The notes under the pieces are model-generated. The model ran no database searches. It was given only the letters and a program-made list of their open reading frames with translations, and was not told the DNA's origin. Of a stretch of 64,000 bases of DNA, positions 51,300-59,884 are shown one piece after another. The position numbers and the translations under genes were made by a program. Every line of letters begins with the position of its first letter. Positions within the stretch are counted from its first letter, which is position 1. This DNA comes from Limimaricola pyoseonensis (GTDB lineage Bacteria; Pseudomonadota; Alphaproteobacteria; Rhodobacterales; Rhodobacteraceae). Location of the stretch: the NCBI RefSeq assembly GCF_900102015.1, contig NZ_FNAT01000006.1, positions 62,001-126,000 on the forward strand. Direction: 5' to 3'.

Positions 51300-52544
51300 T
51301 CAGCGCGCGTCGTCGATGATCTTCTGCTCGGCCGCGGCCGCCTCGGCCACCGAGTCGGCCGGCGCCTGGTCCTGCAGCAGCACCCGGTTGGTCATGTCGA
51401 TCGTGACCTGCCGCTGCGCCGCCTCGTCGACGAAGCGGGTGGTGTGGGCGTAGTCCAGCGCCTTGAGGAACGGGCCGTAGATCGGGTCGGCGAGGTTCTC
51501 GTCGGTCAGCGCCACGTCGCGCCGCGCCGGCAGTTCGCCCACCACCTCGAGCCAGAGCTTCATCGCCTCGGGCGAGGCGAGGTATTCGAGGAAGGCGGCC
51601 GCGGCCTCCTTCTCCTCGCCCTCGGCACCGCTGCCGATCGCGTTGGCGAAGTAGCTGGCGTAGTTCGAGCGCATCCCGTCGGCATTGGCGGGCAGCTCGG
51701 CCACGCCCCATTCGAAGTCCTCGATGCTCGAGAAGGAGCCGAGCCGGAAGGTGCCGTCGATGGTCATCGCGGCGCGGCCGGCGCGGAAGGCGGCCTGGCC
51801 CTCGTCCATGAAGCCCGCGGTGCCGACCTTCTCCTCCTTCTGCAGCGAGGTGTAGAAGTCGAGCGCCGCGGTGCCGGCCTCGCCGTCATAGGCGATCTCG
51901 CTGTAATCCTCGTTGTAGGGCTGGCCGCCGAACTGGCGGATCAGCACCTCGCGCCACCAGTGGTGGTCCTGGCCGGCCATGTCGACGGTCATGCCCACGG
52001 TGGTGAAGTTGCCGCCATTGTCGGTCTGGGTCAGCGCCTTGGCGGTCTCGACCAGTTCGTCCAGCGTCTCGGGCGGGCCGTCGATGCCGGCCTCCTCGAA
52101 CAGCTTCTTGTTCCAGAACAGCGCCAGCGAGCGCACCGCGGTCGGCAGGCCGTAATACTCGCCGTCACGCTTCATCGCCTCGACGATCGGGAAGAAGTCC
52201 TCCTCGATCTCGTCATGCGGGAAGGCCTCCTGCGGCAGCGGCTGGATCAGGCCGCCGGCGACGAACTTGTCGGTCCAGCCGTAGAACAGCTGCAGCACGT
52301 CGGGGCCCTTCTTGGCCATGTTCGCCGCGACGATCCGGGTCTGGTAGTCGGCGTAGGGGAAGGTGACCTGCTTGACGGTGATGTCGGGGTTCTCGGCCTC
52401 GAACTTCTCGATCAGCTGGTCCATCGCGGTGACGCGGGTGTCGTAGATATACTGCCAGTACTCGATCTCCACCGCGCCCGCGGCCTGCGCGCCGAGGATG
52501 CAGGCGGCGGCCGAGACGCCGGCCATCAGATTGCGCTTACGCAT
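51300..52544 (-). CDS. Sugar ABC transporter extracellular solute-binding protein (family 1)
   Basis: A 414-aa periplasmic receptor. The signal peptide is about residues 1-24 (Arg/Lys-rich start, then LMAGVSAAACILGAQAAGA). Mature features of SBP family 1: EIEYWQYIYDTR near the N-terminus, GPDVLQLFYGWTDKFV, AFRAGRAAMTIDGTF and a C-terminal helical segment. The start at 52544 follows GGGAGAGA. The gene heads the minus-strand operon (binding protein, two permeases, lyase, ATPase, ROK kinase, NagB) and diverges from the ROK regulator. Given kinase and NagB, the ligand is probably an amino sugar or a glucosamine-containing compound. Confidence 0.92.
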   Translation of the reverse strand: MRKRNLMAGVSAAACILGAQAAGAVEIEYWQYIYDTRVTAMDQLIEKFEAENPDITVKQVTFPYADYQTRIVAANMAKKGPDVLQLFYGWTDKFVAGGLIQPLPQEAFPHDEIEEDFFPIVEAMKRDGEYYGLPTAVRSLALFWNKKLFEEAGIDGPPETLDELVETAKALTQTDNGGNFTTVGMTVDMAGQDHHWWREVLIRQFGGQPYNEDYSEIAYDGEAGTAALDFYTSLQKEEKVGTAGFMDEGQAAFRAGRAAMTIDGTFRLGSFSSIEDFEWGVAELPANADGMRSNYASYFANAIGSGAEGEEKEAAAAFLEYLASPEAMKLWLEVVGELPARRDVALTDENLADPIYGPFLKALDYAHTTRFVDEAAQRQVTIDMTNRVLLQDQAPADSVAEAAAAEQKIIDDAR

Positions 52545-52705
52545 AGGTCTCTCCCATTGCACGCCCCGGCCTGGCCGATGGCGTCGGTGCGGCGCGACCC
52601 CATGGCCCCGCCCTGTCGGCACGCCCCCTCCCGAGGGCGCGGGTCCCGCGTCGTGTGCCGCGCGGTTGGGGCAACGTCGCCGCGCCGGCCCCCGCCTGTC
52701 AATAC

Positions 52706-52728
52706 AATAATTAACTTGAGTTATTATT
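52706..52728. promoter_or_regulatory. Candidate operator in the divergent ROK/ABC control region
   Basis: An A/T-rich island inside GC-rich DNA: AATAA-T-TAACT-TG-AGTTA-TTATT, an inverted repeat with arms TAACT/AGTTA (52712-52716, 52719-52723) flanked by AATAA/TTATT. It lies between the divergent binding-protein gene (start 52544) and ROK regulator (start 52773), 45 bp from the latter. A/T-rich symmetrical sites are typical for NagC/XylR-type ROK regulators. Confidence 0.6.
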
Positions 52729-52772
52729 TCGACCGCTGCAATCTGGCCGCGAAGAGCAGGGAGGACGAGGCG

Positions 52773-54011
52773 ATGAGCGCCGAGAAGGCAACCGGCCCCG
52801 CCCGGCTGCGCGCCGCGCGCGGCAAGAACCCGGGCCGCAGCCGGGCGCACAACCGCAGGGTCGTGCTCGACCTGATGCGCGGCCACGGCCAGCTCGGCCG
52901 CCGCCAGCTGGCCGAGATGACCCAGCTGACGCCGCAGGCGGTGACCAACATCCTCGACGAGCTGATCGCCGCCGGTCTGATCGAGGCGCGCGGCCGGCTG
53001 AAATCGGGGCGCGGCCAGCCGCCGCTGCAATTCGCGATCAACCCCGACGGCGCGATCACCATCGGCATCGAGATCGCCGTCACCCGCATGGCGGCGACGG
53101 TGCTCGACCTCGGCGGCCATCCCCGCCACGAGGAGATCGTGCCGCTGGCCGACAGCGGCCCCGAGGCGCTGCTGCCGCTGATCGCCGAGACGGTCGCCCG
53201 CCTCGCCGCCGGCTACGACGCCACCTTGATGGGGGTCGGCGTGGTGATGCCCGGCCCGTTCGAGATCGAGGGCTTTTCCGGCGTCGGCCCGACCACCCTG
53301 CCCGGCTGGGCCGGGATCGACGCGGCGGCCGAGCTGGGCCGGCGCATCGGCGTGCCGGTCAGCGTCGAGAACGACGCCAACGCCGCCGCGATCGGCGAGA
53401 CGCTGTTCGGCTCGGGACAGGCGCTGTCGAGCTTCGCGGTGGTCTATTTCGGCGCCGGTCTCGGCCTCGGGCTGATCGCCGACGACCGGCCGGTGCGCGG
53501 CGCCTTCGGAAATGCCGGCGAGGTCGGCCACATCGTCGTGGCGCCGGGCGGCCGCGCCTGCCCCTGCGGCCAGAGCGGCTGCCTCGAACGCTACGCCTCG
53601 CTGCACGCGCTGCGCGAGGCGCTCGACGCCGCCGGCTTGGCCGGCGACCACGCCGCGCTCGACCGGATGATGGCCGGGCAGGAGCCGGTGCTGATGACCT
53701 GGATCGCCGAGGCCGCCGCGCATCTGTCGCCGATGGTCGCGATCCTCGAAAACGTGCTCGACCCCGAGACCATCATCCTCGGCGGCGCCCTGCCGGCGCC
53801 GATCCTCGACGCCATCATCGCCCGGATCGGCTTCGCGCCCTCGGTCGCGGCGCGTTCGGACCGGGCCGTGCCGCGGGTGATCCGCGGCCGCGCCGGGCCG
53901 ATGGCCGCCGCCCTCGGCGCCGCCGCCCTGCCCTTCCACGCCGCGATCACGCCGCGGCTGGAGCTGTCGCAGGACCCGGAAGATCCATTCGTCACCGGAG
54001 AGACCGCATGA
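52773..54011 (+). CDS. ROK-family transcriptional regulator
   Basis: A 412-aa protein combining an N-terminal winged helix (about 25-85: RRVVLDLMRGHGQLGRRQLAEM, LTPQAVTNILDELI) with a ROK sugar-binding domain (about 95-385). The ROK part has VENDANAAAIGE and the zinc site CPCGQSGCLE, with the GHI(V) motif before it. It resembles NagC/XylR-type regulators that bind a sugar or sugar phosphate. The start at 52773 follows GGGAGGACGAGG; the upstream open frame is a shadow. It probably represses the divergent ABC-lyase-kinase-nagB operon and its own deacetylase gene, which it overlaps by four bases. Confidence 0.92.
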   Translation: MSAEKATGPARLRAARGKNPGRSRAHNRRVVLDLMRGHGQLGRRQLAEMTQLTPQAVTNILDELIAAGLIEARGRLKSGRGQPPLQFAINPDGAITIGIEIAVTRMAATVLDLGGHPRHEEIVPLADSGPEALLPLIAETVARLAAGYDATLMGVGVVMPGPFEIEGFSGVGPTTLPGWAGIDAAAELGRRIGVPVSVENDANAAAIGETLFGSGQALSSFAVVYFGAGLGLGLIADDRPVRGAFGNAGEVGHIVVAPGGRACPCGQSGCLERYASLHALREALDAAGLAGDHAALDRMMAGQEPVLMTWIAEAAAHLSPMVAILENVLDPETIILGGALPAPILDAIIARIGFAPSVAARSDRAVPRVIRGRAGPMAAALGAAALPFHAAITPRLELSQDPEDPFVTGETA

Positions 54012-56383
54012 CCGCCTCGCGCCACCTCGCCCGACAGGAGGCCGCCCCGGCGCTCCTGCGCCTGCATCGCAGCCTGTCGCGGCTCGACTCCGTGCTGCAC
54101 GTGATGAACACCGGCGCCCACCCGGACGACGAGCAGTCCGGCCTGCTCGCATGGCTGCGCTTCGGCCGCGGCCTGCGCGTCACCGTCGCCTGCTCGACCC
54201 GCGGCGAAGGCGGGCAGAACATCCTAGACGGCGCGCGCGGCGCGGCGCTCGGCCTGCTGCGCAGCCGCGAGATGGAGGAGGCGGCCCGCGTGCTCGACGC
54301 CGATGTCGCATGGCTCGGCCACGGCCCGGACGACCCGGTGCATGATTTCGGCTTCTCCAAGGACGGCGACGACACCTTCGCCCGCTGGGGCGAGGAGCGC
54401 ATCGTCGAGCGGCTGGTCCGCGCCTATCGCGCCGCCCGCCCCGACATCGTCATCCCCACCTTCCTCGACGTGCCCGGCCAGCACGGCCACCACCGCGCGA
54501 TGACCCGCGCCGCGCGGACCGCGCTGGCGCTCGCCGCGGATCCCGAGGCCTTCCCCGAGCAGGGCCTCGCGCCGTGGCGGGTCGCGAAGTTCTACCTCCC
54601 CGCCTGGTCCGGCGGCGGCGGCACCTATGACGACGAGCTGCCCCCGCCCCAGACCACGCTGACCGAGACCGTCGCCGGGCGCGACCCCGCCACCGGGGCC
54701 GACTACGCCCGGATCGGCGAATGGTCCCGCGCCCGCCACGCTTCGCAGGGCATGGGCCGCTGGCACGAGGTCCCGGCCCGGTCGTGGAACCTGCACTATG
54801 TCGACGGCCCGGCGGAGACCACGATCACCGCCGGCCTGCCTGCCACGCTCGAGGAGCTGGCCGCGCTGGCCGGCCCCGCCGCCGAGGCGCTCACCGACGC
54901 GGCGCGCGCGGTCGCGGCCGCGCGCCGCGCCTTCCCCGACCGGGCGCTGCTGCTCGACGCGCTCGCCGCCGCCGATGCCGCCATCGCCGCCGCGCAGGAG
55001 GCCGCCGAGCCCGGCTTCGCCGCCGCCCATGGCCACCGTCTCGACCGCAAGCGGCAGGAACTCTCGGCGGCGCTGTTCGAGGCGGCGGGCCTCGAGATCG
55101 ACGCCCGCCCCGCGCCCGCGCTGCTCGCCCCCGGCGGCACCGCGGAGATCGCCATCCGCCTCGCCGCGCCGCTCGCCGACACGCCGCTGCGCCTCACCGC
55201 CGATGCCGATCTGCCGGAGGGCCTCTCGGCAGCCCCGGTCGACCTCGCCCCCGACGACACCGCCCGCCTCGCTGTCTCCGCCGCGCCCGGCGCGCCCTTC
55301 CCCGCCGCCTTCCGGCCCGGCTGGGCGGCGCTCGGCGGCAACGGGCCGGGCGCGCTGCGGCTGACCGGCACCATCGCCGGCCGTCCGGTCCGCCTCGCCG
55401 CCGACCTGTCGCACCCGCTCGAGATCGGCCCGCGCGAGGTGCTGGAGATCGAGCCCGAGGCCGTCCTGCTGCGCCGCGGCCATGCACCAGAGCCATTGCG
55501 CATTGGCCTCGGCACCCCCGAGGGCCGCGTCGAGATTGACATGCCCGAGGGCTGGAGCGCCGATCTCTCGCCGGCCGAGGCCGTCGTCACGCCGCCTGCC
55601 GACCTGCCCGAAGGCCTGACCGTACTGCGCCCGCGGCTCGACGGCCGCCCGGCGCTGGGGCGCAGCGCCTACGACCATCCGCAGACCGGCCCCTTCCTGC
55701 ACCACGCCCCGGCCGAGCTGCGGGTGCTCTCGCTCGACCTCGCCTTGCCCGAGGGCGCGCGCGTCGCCTATCTCGGCGGCGGCGGCGACAATGTCGGCCG
55801 CTGGCTCGGGCGCATGGGCGTCGAGACGGTGACGCTCGACCGGATCGAGCCGCACACCGACCTGTCGGGCTTCACCACCGTGCTCATCGGCATCGTCGCC
55901 TTCGGCGCCCGCGCCGACCTTGCCGCCGCGACCCCGGCGCTGCACCGCTTCGTGCGGGCAGGCGGGCATCTCGTGACCCTCTACCAGCGCCCAGACCAGG
56001 GCTGGCAGGCCGAGACCACGCCGCCGCTGCCACTCGAGATCGGCACGCCCTCGCTGCGCTGGCGCACCACCGACGAGGCCGCGCCTGTGACGATGCTGCG
56101 GCCCGAGCACCCGCTGCTTTCCGGCCCGAACCGGATCGGCCCGCGCGACTGGGACGGCTGGGACAAGGAGCGCGGCCTCTACTTCGCCGCCCGCCGCGAC
56201 CCGGCCTACGAGGCGCTCCTGAAGATGTCCGACCCGGGCGAGGCGCCGCTCGACGGTGCGCTGGTCTCGGCGCCGGTCGGTCGCGGCCGCCACACCCATT
56301 GCGCCCTCGTGCTGCACCACCAGCTCGACCGCATGGTGCCCGGCGCCTTCCGCCTGCTGGCCAACCTCGTCCAGCCCGCCTGA
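54008..56383 (+). CDS. PIG-L family deacetylase with long C-terminal extension
   Basis: A 791-aa protein. The N-terminal PIG-L/LmbE deacetylase domain (about 25-230) has the zinc and catalytic AHPDDE motif (37-42), CSTRGEGGQN (62-71) and the second zinc region GQHGHHRAM (157-165). The remaining 550 residues comprise a helical Ala-rich part, beta-sandwich-like repeats and a GATase1-like terminal part (VAYLGGGGDNVGRWL to the C-terminus) that may form a ligand or interaction domain. No signal peptide. PIG-L enzymes remove acetyl groups from N-acetylglucosamine-containing compounds, fitting ROK kinase and NagB in the same regulon: deacetylation, phosphorylation, deamination. ATGA overlap with the ROK regulator. 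Confidence 0.9.
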   Translation: MTASRHLARQEAAPALLRLHRSLSRLDSVLHVMNTGAHPDDEQSGLLAWLRFGRGLRVTVACSTRGEGGQNILDGARGAALGLLRSREMEEAARVLDADVAWLGHGPDDPVHDFGFSKDGDDTFARWGEERIVERLVRAYRAARPDIVIPTFLDVPGQHGHHRAMTRAARTALALAADPEAFPEQGLAPWRVAKFYLPAWSGGGGTYDDELPPPQTTLTETVAGRDPATGADYARIGEWSRARHASQGMGRWHEVPARSWNLHYVDGPAETTITAGLPATLEELAALAGPAAEALTDAARAVAAARRAFPDRALLLDALAAADAAIAAAQEAAEPGFAAAHGHRLDRKRQELSAALFEAAGLEIDARPAPALLAPGGTAEIAIRLAAPLADTPLRLTADADLPEGLSAAPVDLAPDDTARLAVSAAPGAPFPAAFRPGWAALGGNGPGALRLTGTIAGRPVRLAADLSHPLEIGPREVLEIEPEAVLLRRGHAPEPLRIGLGTPEGRVEIDMPEGWSADLSPAEAVVTPPADLPEGLTVLRPRLDGRPALGRSAYDHPQTGPFLHHAPAELRVLSLDLALPEGARVAYLGGGGDNVGRWLGRMGVETVTLDRIEPHTDLSGFTTVLIGIVAFGARADLAAATPALHRFVRAGGHLVTLYQRPDQGWQAETTPPLPLEIGTPSLRWRTTDEAAPVTMLRPEHPLLSGPNRIGPRDWDGWDKERGLYFAARRDPAYEALLKMSDPGEAPLDGALVSAPVGRGRHTHCALVLHHQLDRMVPGAFRLLANLVQPA

Positions 56384-56388
56384 CGCCG

Positions 56389-57270
56389 ATGCGCCGTCCC
56401 GCCCCGGCGACGGCCGCCGCGGCCTGGCTGCTGCTCGACATGACCCTCGTCACCGGCGTCACGGTGCTGGTCAAGCTCGAGGGGCAGTCGCGGCCGGTGG
56501 CGCAGATGGTGTTCCTGCGCGCCGCGATCGGCCTCGTTCTGATCGCGCCGCTGGTCTGGCGTCACCGCCGCGACTTCGCCCGGATGCGCGCGCCCTGGCG
56601 CAACGCCGGCCGGGTCGCCTGCAACGCCGTGGCGCTTGGAATGAACTTCACCGCTCTCACGCTGCTGCCGCTGGCCGTCGTCACCGGCATCTCCTTCACC
56701 CGGCCGCTGGTCGCGATGGGCCTCGCGGCGCTGCTTCTGGGCGAGACCGTGCGCCGGCTGCACTGGGCCGGGGCGGCGGTGGCGCTGGCCGGGGTGCTCC
56801 TGATGATCGCGCCCGACGGATCGGGCGGGGCGCTGCCCGCCGCCGGGCTGGCGGCGGCGGCGCTGTCAGTGCTGTTCGGCGCGATGGCGGCGATCCAGAC
56901 CCGCGCCCTGCGCGGCGAGAGTCTCGTGGTGATGATGCTGTTCTACACGCTGGGCCTCGCCGTGCTCAGCGCGCCGCTCGCGGCGCTCGACTGGGCGCCG
57001 GTCGGCCGCGCCGACCTGTGGCCGCTCATCGGCATCGGGGTTCTGGCGCAGGCCGGGCAGTACTGCTTCCTGCGGGCCTACGCGCTCGGCGAGGCCAGCC
57101 GCCTCGCGCCGCTGGGCTACCTGTCGATCCTGCTGGCCACCGCGGCCGGCTGGATCGTCTTCGGCGACCGCCCCGGCCCTTCGCTGGCGCTCGGCGGCGC
57201 CGTGGTGGTGCTGGGGATGCTGCTGGTGCGCCGCGCCGACCGCCCGGCCGCCGCCGCGCAGGCCCGGTAG
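56389..57270 (+). CDS. DMT superfamily transporter (EamA domains)
   Basis: A 293-aa protein with ten predicted membrane helices in two EamA repeats (first ending near ALLLGE, second near IVFGDRPG, both the usual repeat-end position). It starts 5 bp after the PIG-L stop; a longer in-frame start at 56299 would lie inside that gene, so the ATG at 56389 is used. DMT transporters export or import metabolites such as amino acids or sugars. Here it may export a by-product of the deacetylase pathway or import a related compound; direction is unknown. The next gene is convergent. Confidence 0.88.
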   Translation: MRRPAPATAAAAWLLLDMTLVTGVTVLVKLEGQSRPVAQMVFLRAAIGLVLIAPLVWRHRRDFARMRAPWRNAGRVACNAVALGMNFTALTLLPLAVVTGISFTRPLVAMGLAALLLGETVRRLHWAGAAVALAGVLLMIAPDGSGGALPAAGLAAAALSVLFGAMAAIQTRALRGESLVVMMLFYTLGLAVLSAPLAALDWAPVGRADLWPLIGIGVLAQAGQYCFLRAYALGEASRLAPLGYLSILLATAAGWIVFGDRPGPSLALGGAVVVLGMLLVRRADRPAAAAQAR

Positions 57271-57279
57271 ACCCGGCGC

Positions 57280-57293
57280 AGGCGCTTCCGCCT
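57280..57293. terminator. Possible short hairpin between convergent DMT and isoaspartyl peptidase genes
   Basis: AGGCG-CTTC-CGCCT in the 21-bp gap, overlapping the end of the peptidase gene. Five base pairs and no T-run; weak. Confidence 0.25.
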
Positions 57294-58218
57294 AGCGGTA
57301 GATGAAGGTCTCGAAATCGCCGGCCTCGGTGACGCGGCCGCGATACATGCCCTCGCAATTGAACGGCATCGAGATGCGGCCCTCGGCATCCACCGCCACC
57401 ACCCCGCCCGAGCCGTCGTTCGGCGCAAGGTCGCGCTCGACCACGTGGGTCGCCGCCTGCTCCAGCGTCTCGCCGCCGTGGCGCATCCGCGCGGCGATCT
57501 CGGCGGCGGCGGTCCAGCGGATGAAGATCTCGCCATGGCCAGTGGCCGAGACCGCGCAGGTCGCGTCGTCGGCATAGCTGCCCGCGCCGATCATCGGCGT
57601 GTCGCCGACCCGGCCCGGCGCCTTGGCGGTCATGCCGCCGGTCGAGGTGGCGGCGGCGAGATGGCCATGGGCGTCGCGCGCCACCGCGCCCACCGTGCCG
57701 TGGCGGCGCGCCGGGTCGTCGGTCTCGAGCCCCTGCTCGCGCAGCGCCAGCGTCTCTTTCAGCGCGTCCCAGCGGGCCTGCGTGAAGAAATACGGCTTCT
57801 CCTCGAAGGGCAGCCCGGCCCCGCGCGCGACCATGATCGCGTTCGGCCCGATCAGCAGCACGTGGTCGGTGCGCTCCATCACCGCGCGCGCGGCGCGCAC
57901 CGGGTTGCGCGGCCCGAAGATGCCGGCCACGGCGCCCGCGCGCCGCGTCGCGCCCTCCATCACCGCCGCGTCCATCTCCTGCAGCCCCTCGGAGGTGAAG
58001 ACCGCCCCGCGCCCGGCGTTGAACAGCGGCTCGTCCTCGAGCGCGCAGACCGCCTCCGTCACCGCGTCGAGCGCCGCGCCGCCATCGGCCAGCACCGCGT
58101 GCCCGGCCTCGAGCGCGCGGCGCAGCCCGGCATGGTAGCGCGCCTCCAGCTCCGGCGTCATGCGCGACTTCAGGATGGTGCCGGCGCCGCCATGCAGCGC
58201 GAGCGAGAATCTGGTCAT
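57292..58218 (-). CDS. iaaA: Isoaspartyl peptidase/L-asparaginase (Ntn-hydrolase, T2 family)
   Basis: A 308-aa plant-type asparaginase precursor. It is expected to self-cleave before Thr175 in RRHGTVGAVA to give alpha and beta subunits. Other family motifs: ALHGGAGTI at the start, FNAGRGAVFT (67-76), STGGMTAKAPGRVGDTP (192-208) and TGHGE (226-230). Members hydrolyse isoaspartyl dipeptides, asparagine or, in the related glycosylasparaginases, GlcNAc-Asn. No signal peptide. It is the last gene of the GntR-led minus-strand operon and overlaps the deacetylase gene (ATGA). The nearby amino-sugar regulon makes a glycosyl-asparagine substrate conceivable, but this is speculation. Confidence 0.93.
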   Translation of the reverse strand: MTRFSLALHGGAGTILKSRMTPELEARYHAGLRRALEAGHAVLADGGAALDAVTEAVCALEDEPLFNAGRGAVFTSEGLQEMDAAVMEGATRRAGAVAGIFGPRNPVRAARAVMERTDHVLLIGPNAIMVARGAGLPFEEKPYFFTQARWDALKETLALREQGLETDDPARRHGTVGAVARDAHGHLAAATSTGGMTAKAPGRVGDTPMIGAGSYADDATCAVSATGHGEIFIRWTAAAEIAARMRHGGETLEQAATHVVERDLAPNDGSGGVVAVDAEGRISMPFNCEGMYRGRVTEAGDFETFIYR

Positions 58219-59138
58219 GGCGAACCCTCCAGCCCGGCGGACTGGGCGCAGTGCCGGGCGATCTGTTCATGCGTCGCGACCCAGCAATCGCCCGCCTCGG
58301 CGATCCGCGACAGAAGCTCCTCGAGGATGAAGATGCGGCTGCGATAGCCGATCACGTGCGGGTGCATGGTCAGCAAAAACAGCCCGCCCTCGTCCCGCGC
58401 GCCCTCGAACTCGCGCAGGAAGATGTCGAGCACCGCCTCGGGCGGCGTGTAGGGCCGCTGCGCGCCGTGGCGGTTCATCATGAAATAGGCCGCGTCGTCG
58501 CGGATCCACTCCACCGGCAGCTCGACCAGCCCGGTCGGCGCGGCGTTCTCGACCAGTTCGTAGGGATCGTCGTCCGAGAACATCGAGCTGTCGTAGATCA
58601 GCCCCATCTCCCGCGCGATGCCGAGCGTGGCGGGGCTGTAGTCCCACGACGGCGTGCGCATCCCCACCGGGCGGCGGCCCGTGACCTGCTCGAGCGTGTC
58701 GGCCGCGCGCAGCATCAGCTCGCGTTCGCGGGCCGGCGCGAGCGTGGTGTTCAGCTCGTGGATCCAGCCATGCAGCGCGATCTCGTGGCCGTCATCGGCC
58801 AGCGCGCGCTGCTCCTCGGGATGCAGCAGCGCCGAGACGGCGGGGACGAAGAAGCTCGCCTTCGCGCCGTGCCGGTCGAGCGCGCGGCGGATGCGCGGGA
58901 TGCCGCGCCGGGCGCCGTATTCGCCCCAGCTGAGCCGCGCCAGCGAATTGGCGCCGTCGCGCAGCTCGTTGGTCTCGTGGTCGCTGTCGAAGGAGAGCGC
59001 CACCGCGCAGCGCGCGCCGCCCGGCCAGGAGGCGGGCCGCAGGCTGCGCCCGGCGCGCAGCCGCTGCACCAGCCCGCGCCATGTCGGCTCGTCCCATTCG
59101 GCGGGCGGGGTCTGCGGCGGCAACAGCGGCGCGCTCAC
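58215..59138 (-). CDS. Polysaccharide deacetylase family protein (CE4/PuuE-like)
   Basis: A 307-aa NodB-fold protein. Metal/catalytic positions: SFDSDHETN (49-57) with two Asp, HGWIHE (123-128) with two His, and a TMHPHVIGYRSRI segment near the C-terminus as in PuuE/allantoinase-type members. No signal peptide, so it acts on a small cytoplasmic amide rather than on the wall. The start is a GTG at 59138 forming a GTGA overlap with the SDR stop; an upstream ATG would lie deep in the SDR gene. In context it is one of three candidate amide hydrolases of this operon. Confidence 0.88.
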   Translation of the reverse strand: MSAPLLPPQTPPAEWDEPTWRGLVQRLRAGRSLRPASWPGGARCAVALSFDSDHETNELRDGANSLARLSWGEYGARRGIPRIRRALDRHGAKASFFVPAVSALLHPEEQRALADDGHEIALHGWIHELNTTLAPARERELMLRAADTLEQVTGRRPVGMRTPSWDYSPATLGIAREMGLIYDSSMFSDDDPYELVENAAPTGLVELPVEWIRDDAAYFMMNRHGAQRPYTPPEAVLDIFLREFEGARDEGGLFLLTMHPHVIGYRSRIFILEELLSRIAEAGDCWVATHEQIARHCAQSAGLEGSP

Positions 59139-59884
59139 GCGTGGCCCCCGTCGACCGACAGCACCTGCCCGGTGATCCAGCCCGCCTGCGCGGAGGCGAG
59201 GAAGGTGACCGCGTCCGCGATGTCCTCGGCCCGGCCGAGGCGACGCATGTGGGTGCCCTCGATCACCTGCCGCTGCTTCTCGGGACCGAAGGCCTGCCAT
59301 TGCCGCTCGGTCGAGGGGTTGGAAAGCACGAAGCCCGGCGCGACCGAGTTCACCGTGACGCCATGCGGCCCGAGCTCCAGCGCCAGCTGCTTGGTCAGCC
59401 CGACCAGCGCGTGCTTGGCCGCGGCATAGGCCTGGATGCCGGTCAGGCTCGGCCGCAGCCCCGCGCCGGAGGAGATGGTGACGATCCGCCCCGATCCGCG
59501 CGCCTTCATCCCCGGCGCCACGGCCTGGGCGCACCACATCGCGGCGTCGACATTGGCGGCGAAGATCGCGCGCCAGTCGGCCTCGCCGATCTCCTCGACC
59601 GGGCGGCCGGCCTGGCCGCGCACGCCGCCGGCGGCGCAGACGAGGCCGTCGATCCGGCCGTGACGCGCCGCGATCTCGCCCAGGGCCTCGTGCGTCGCCT
59701 CGCGCGAGCCGAGATCGGCGGGGTGGCGGCTCACGCCCGCCGCCAGCCGCTCGAGCCCCGCGCCGTCGATGTCGATCGCCGCGACCGTGGCCCCGGCCGC
59801 GCCCAGTCCCGCCACGATCGCCGCGCCGATGCCCTGCGCCGCGCCGGTGACGGCGAAGACCTGCCCCTCCAGCGTCACGCGCAT
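59135..59884 (-). CDS. SDR family NAD(P)-dependent oxidoreductase
   Basis: A 249-aa short-chain dehydrogenase. TGAAQGIG at residues 13-20, Asp at the end of beta-2 (AIDID, favouring NAD), catalytic Ser139 (TISSGAG), Tyr153 and Lys157 (YAAAK), and the usual TGQVLSVDGG at the C-terminus. The NNAG motif is changed to CAAGG (83-87). It overlaps the PanE-like gene by 10 bp upstream and the deacetylase by four bases downstream. With the PanE-like enzyme it gives the operon two oxidoreductases; the substrate is unknown. Confidence 0.9.
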   Translation of the reverse strand: MRVTLEGQVFAVTGAAQGIGAAIVAGLGAAGATVAAIDIDGAGLERLAAGVSRHPADLGSREATHEALGEIAARHGRIDGLVCAAGGVRGQAGRPVEEIGEADWRAIFAANVDAAMWCAQAVAPGMKARGSGRIVTISSGAGLRPSLTGIQAYAAAKHALVGLTKQLALELGPHGVTVNSVAPGFVLSNPSTERQWQAFGPEKQRQVIEGTHMRRLGRAEDIADAVTFLASAQAGWITGQVLSVDGGHA

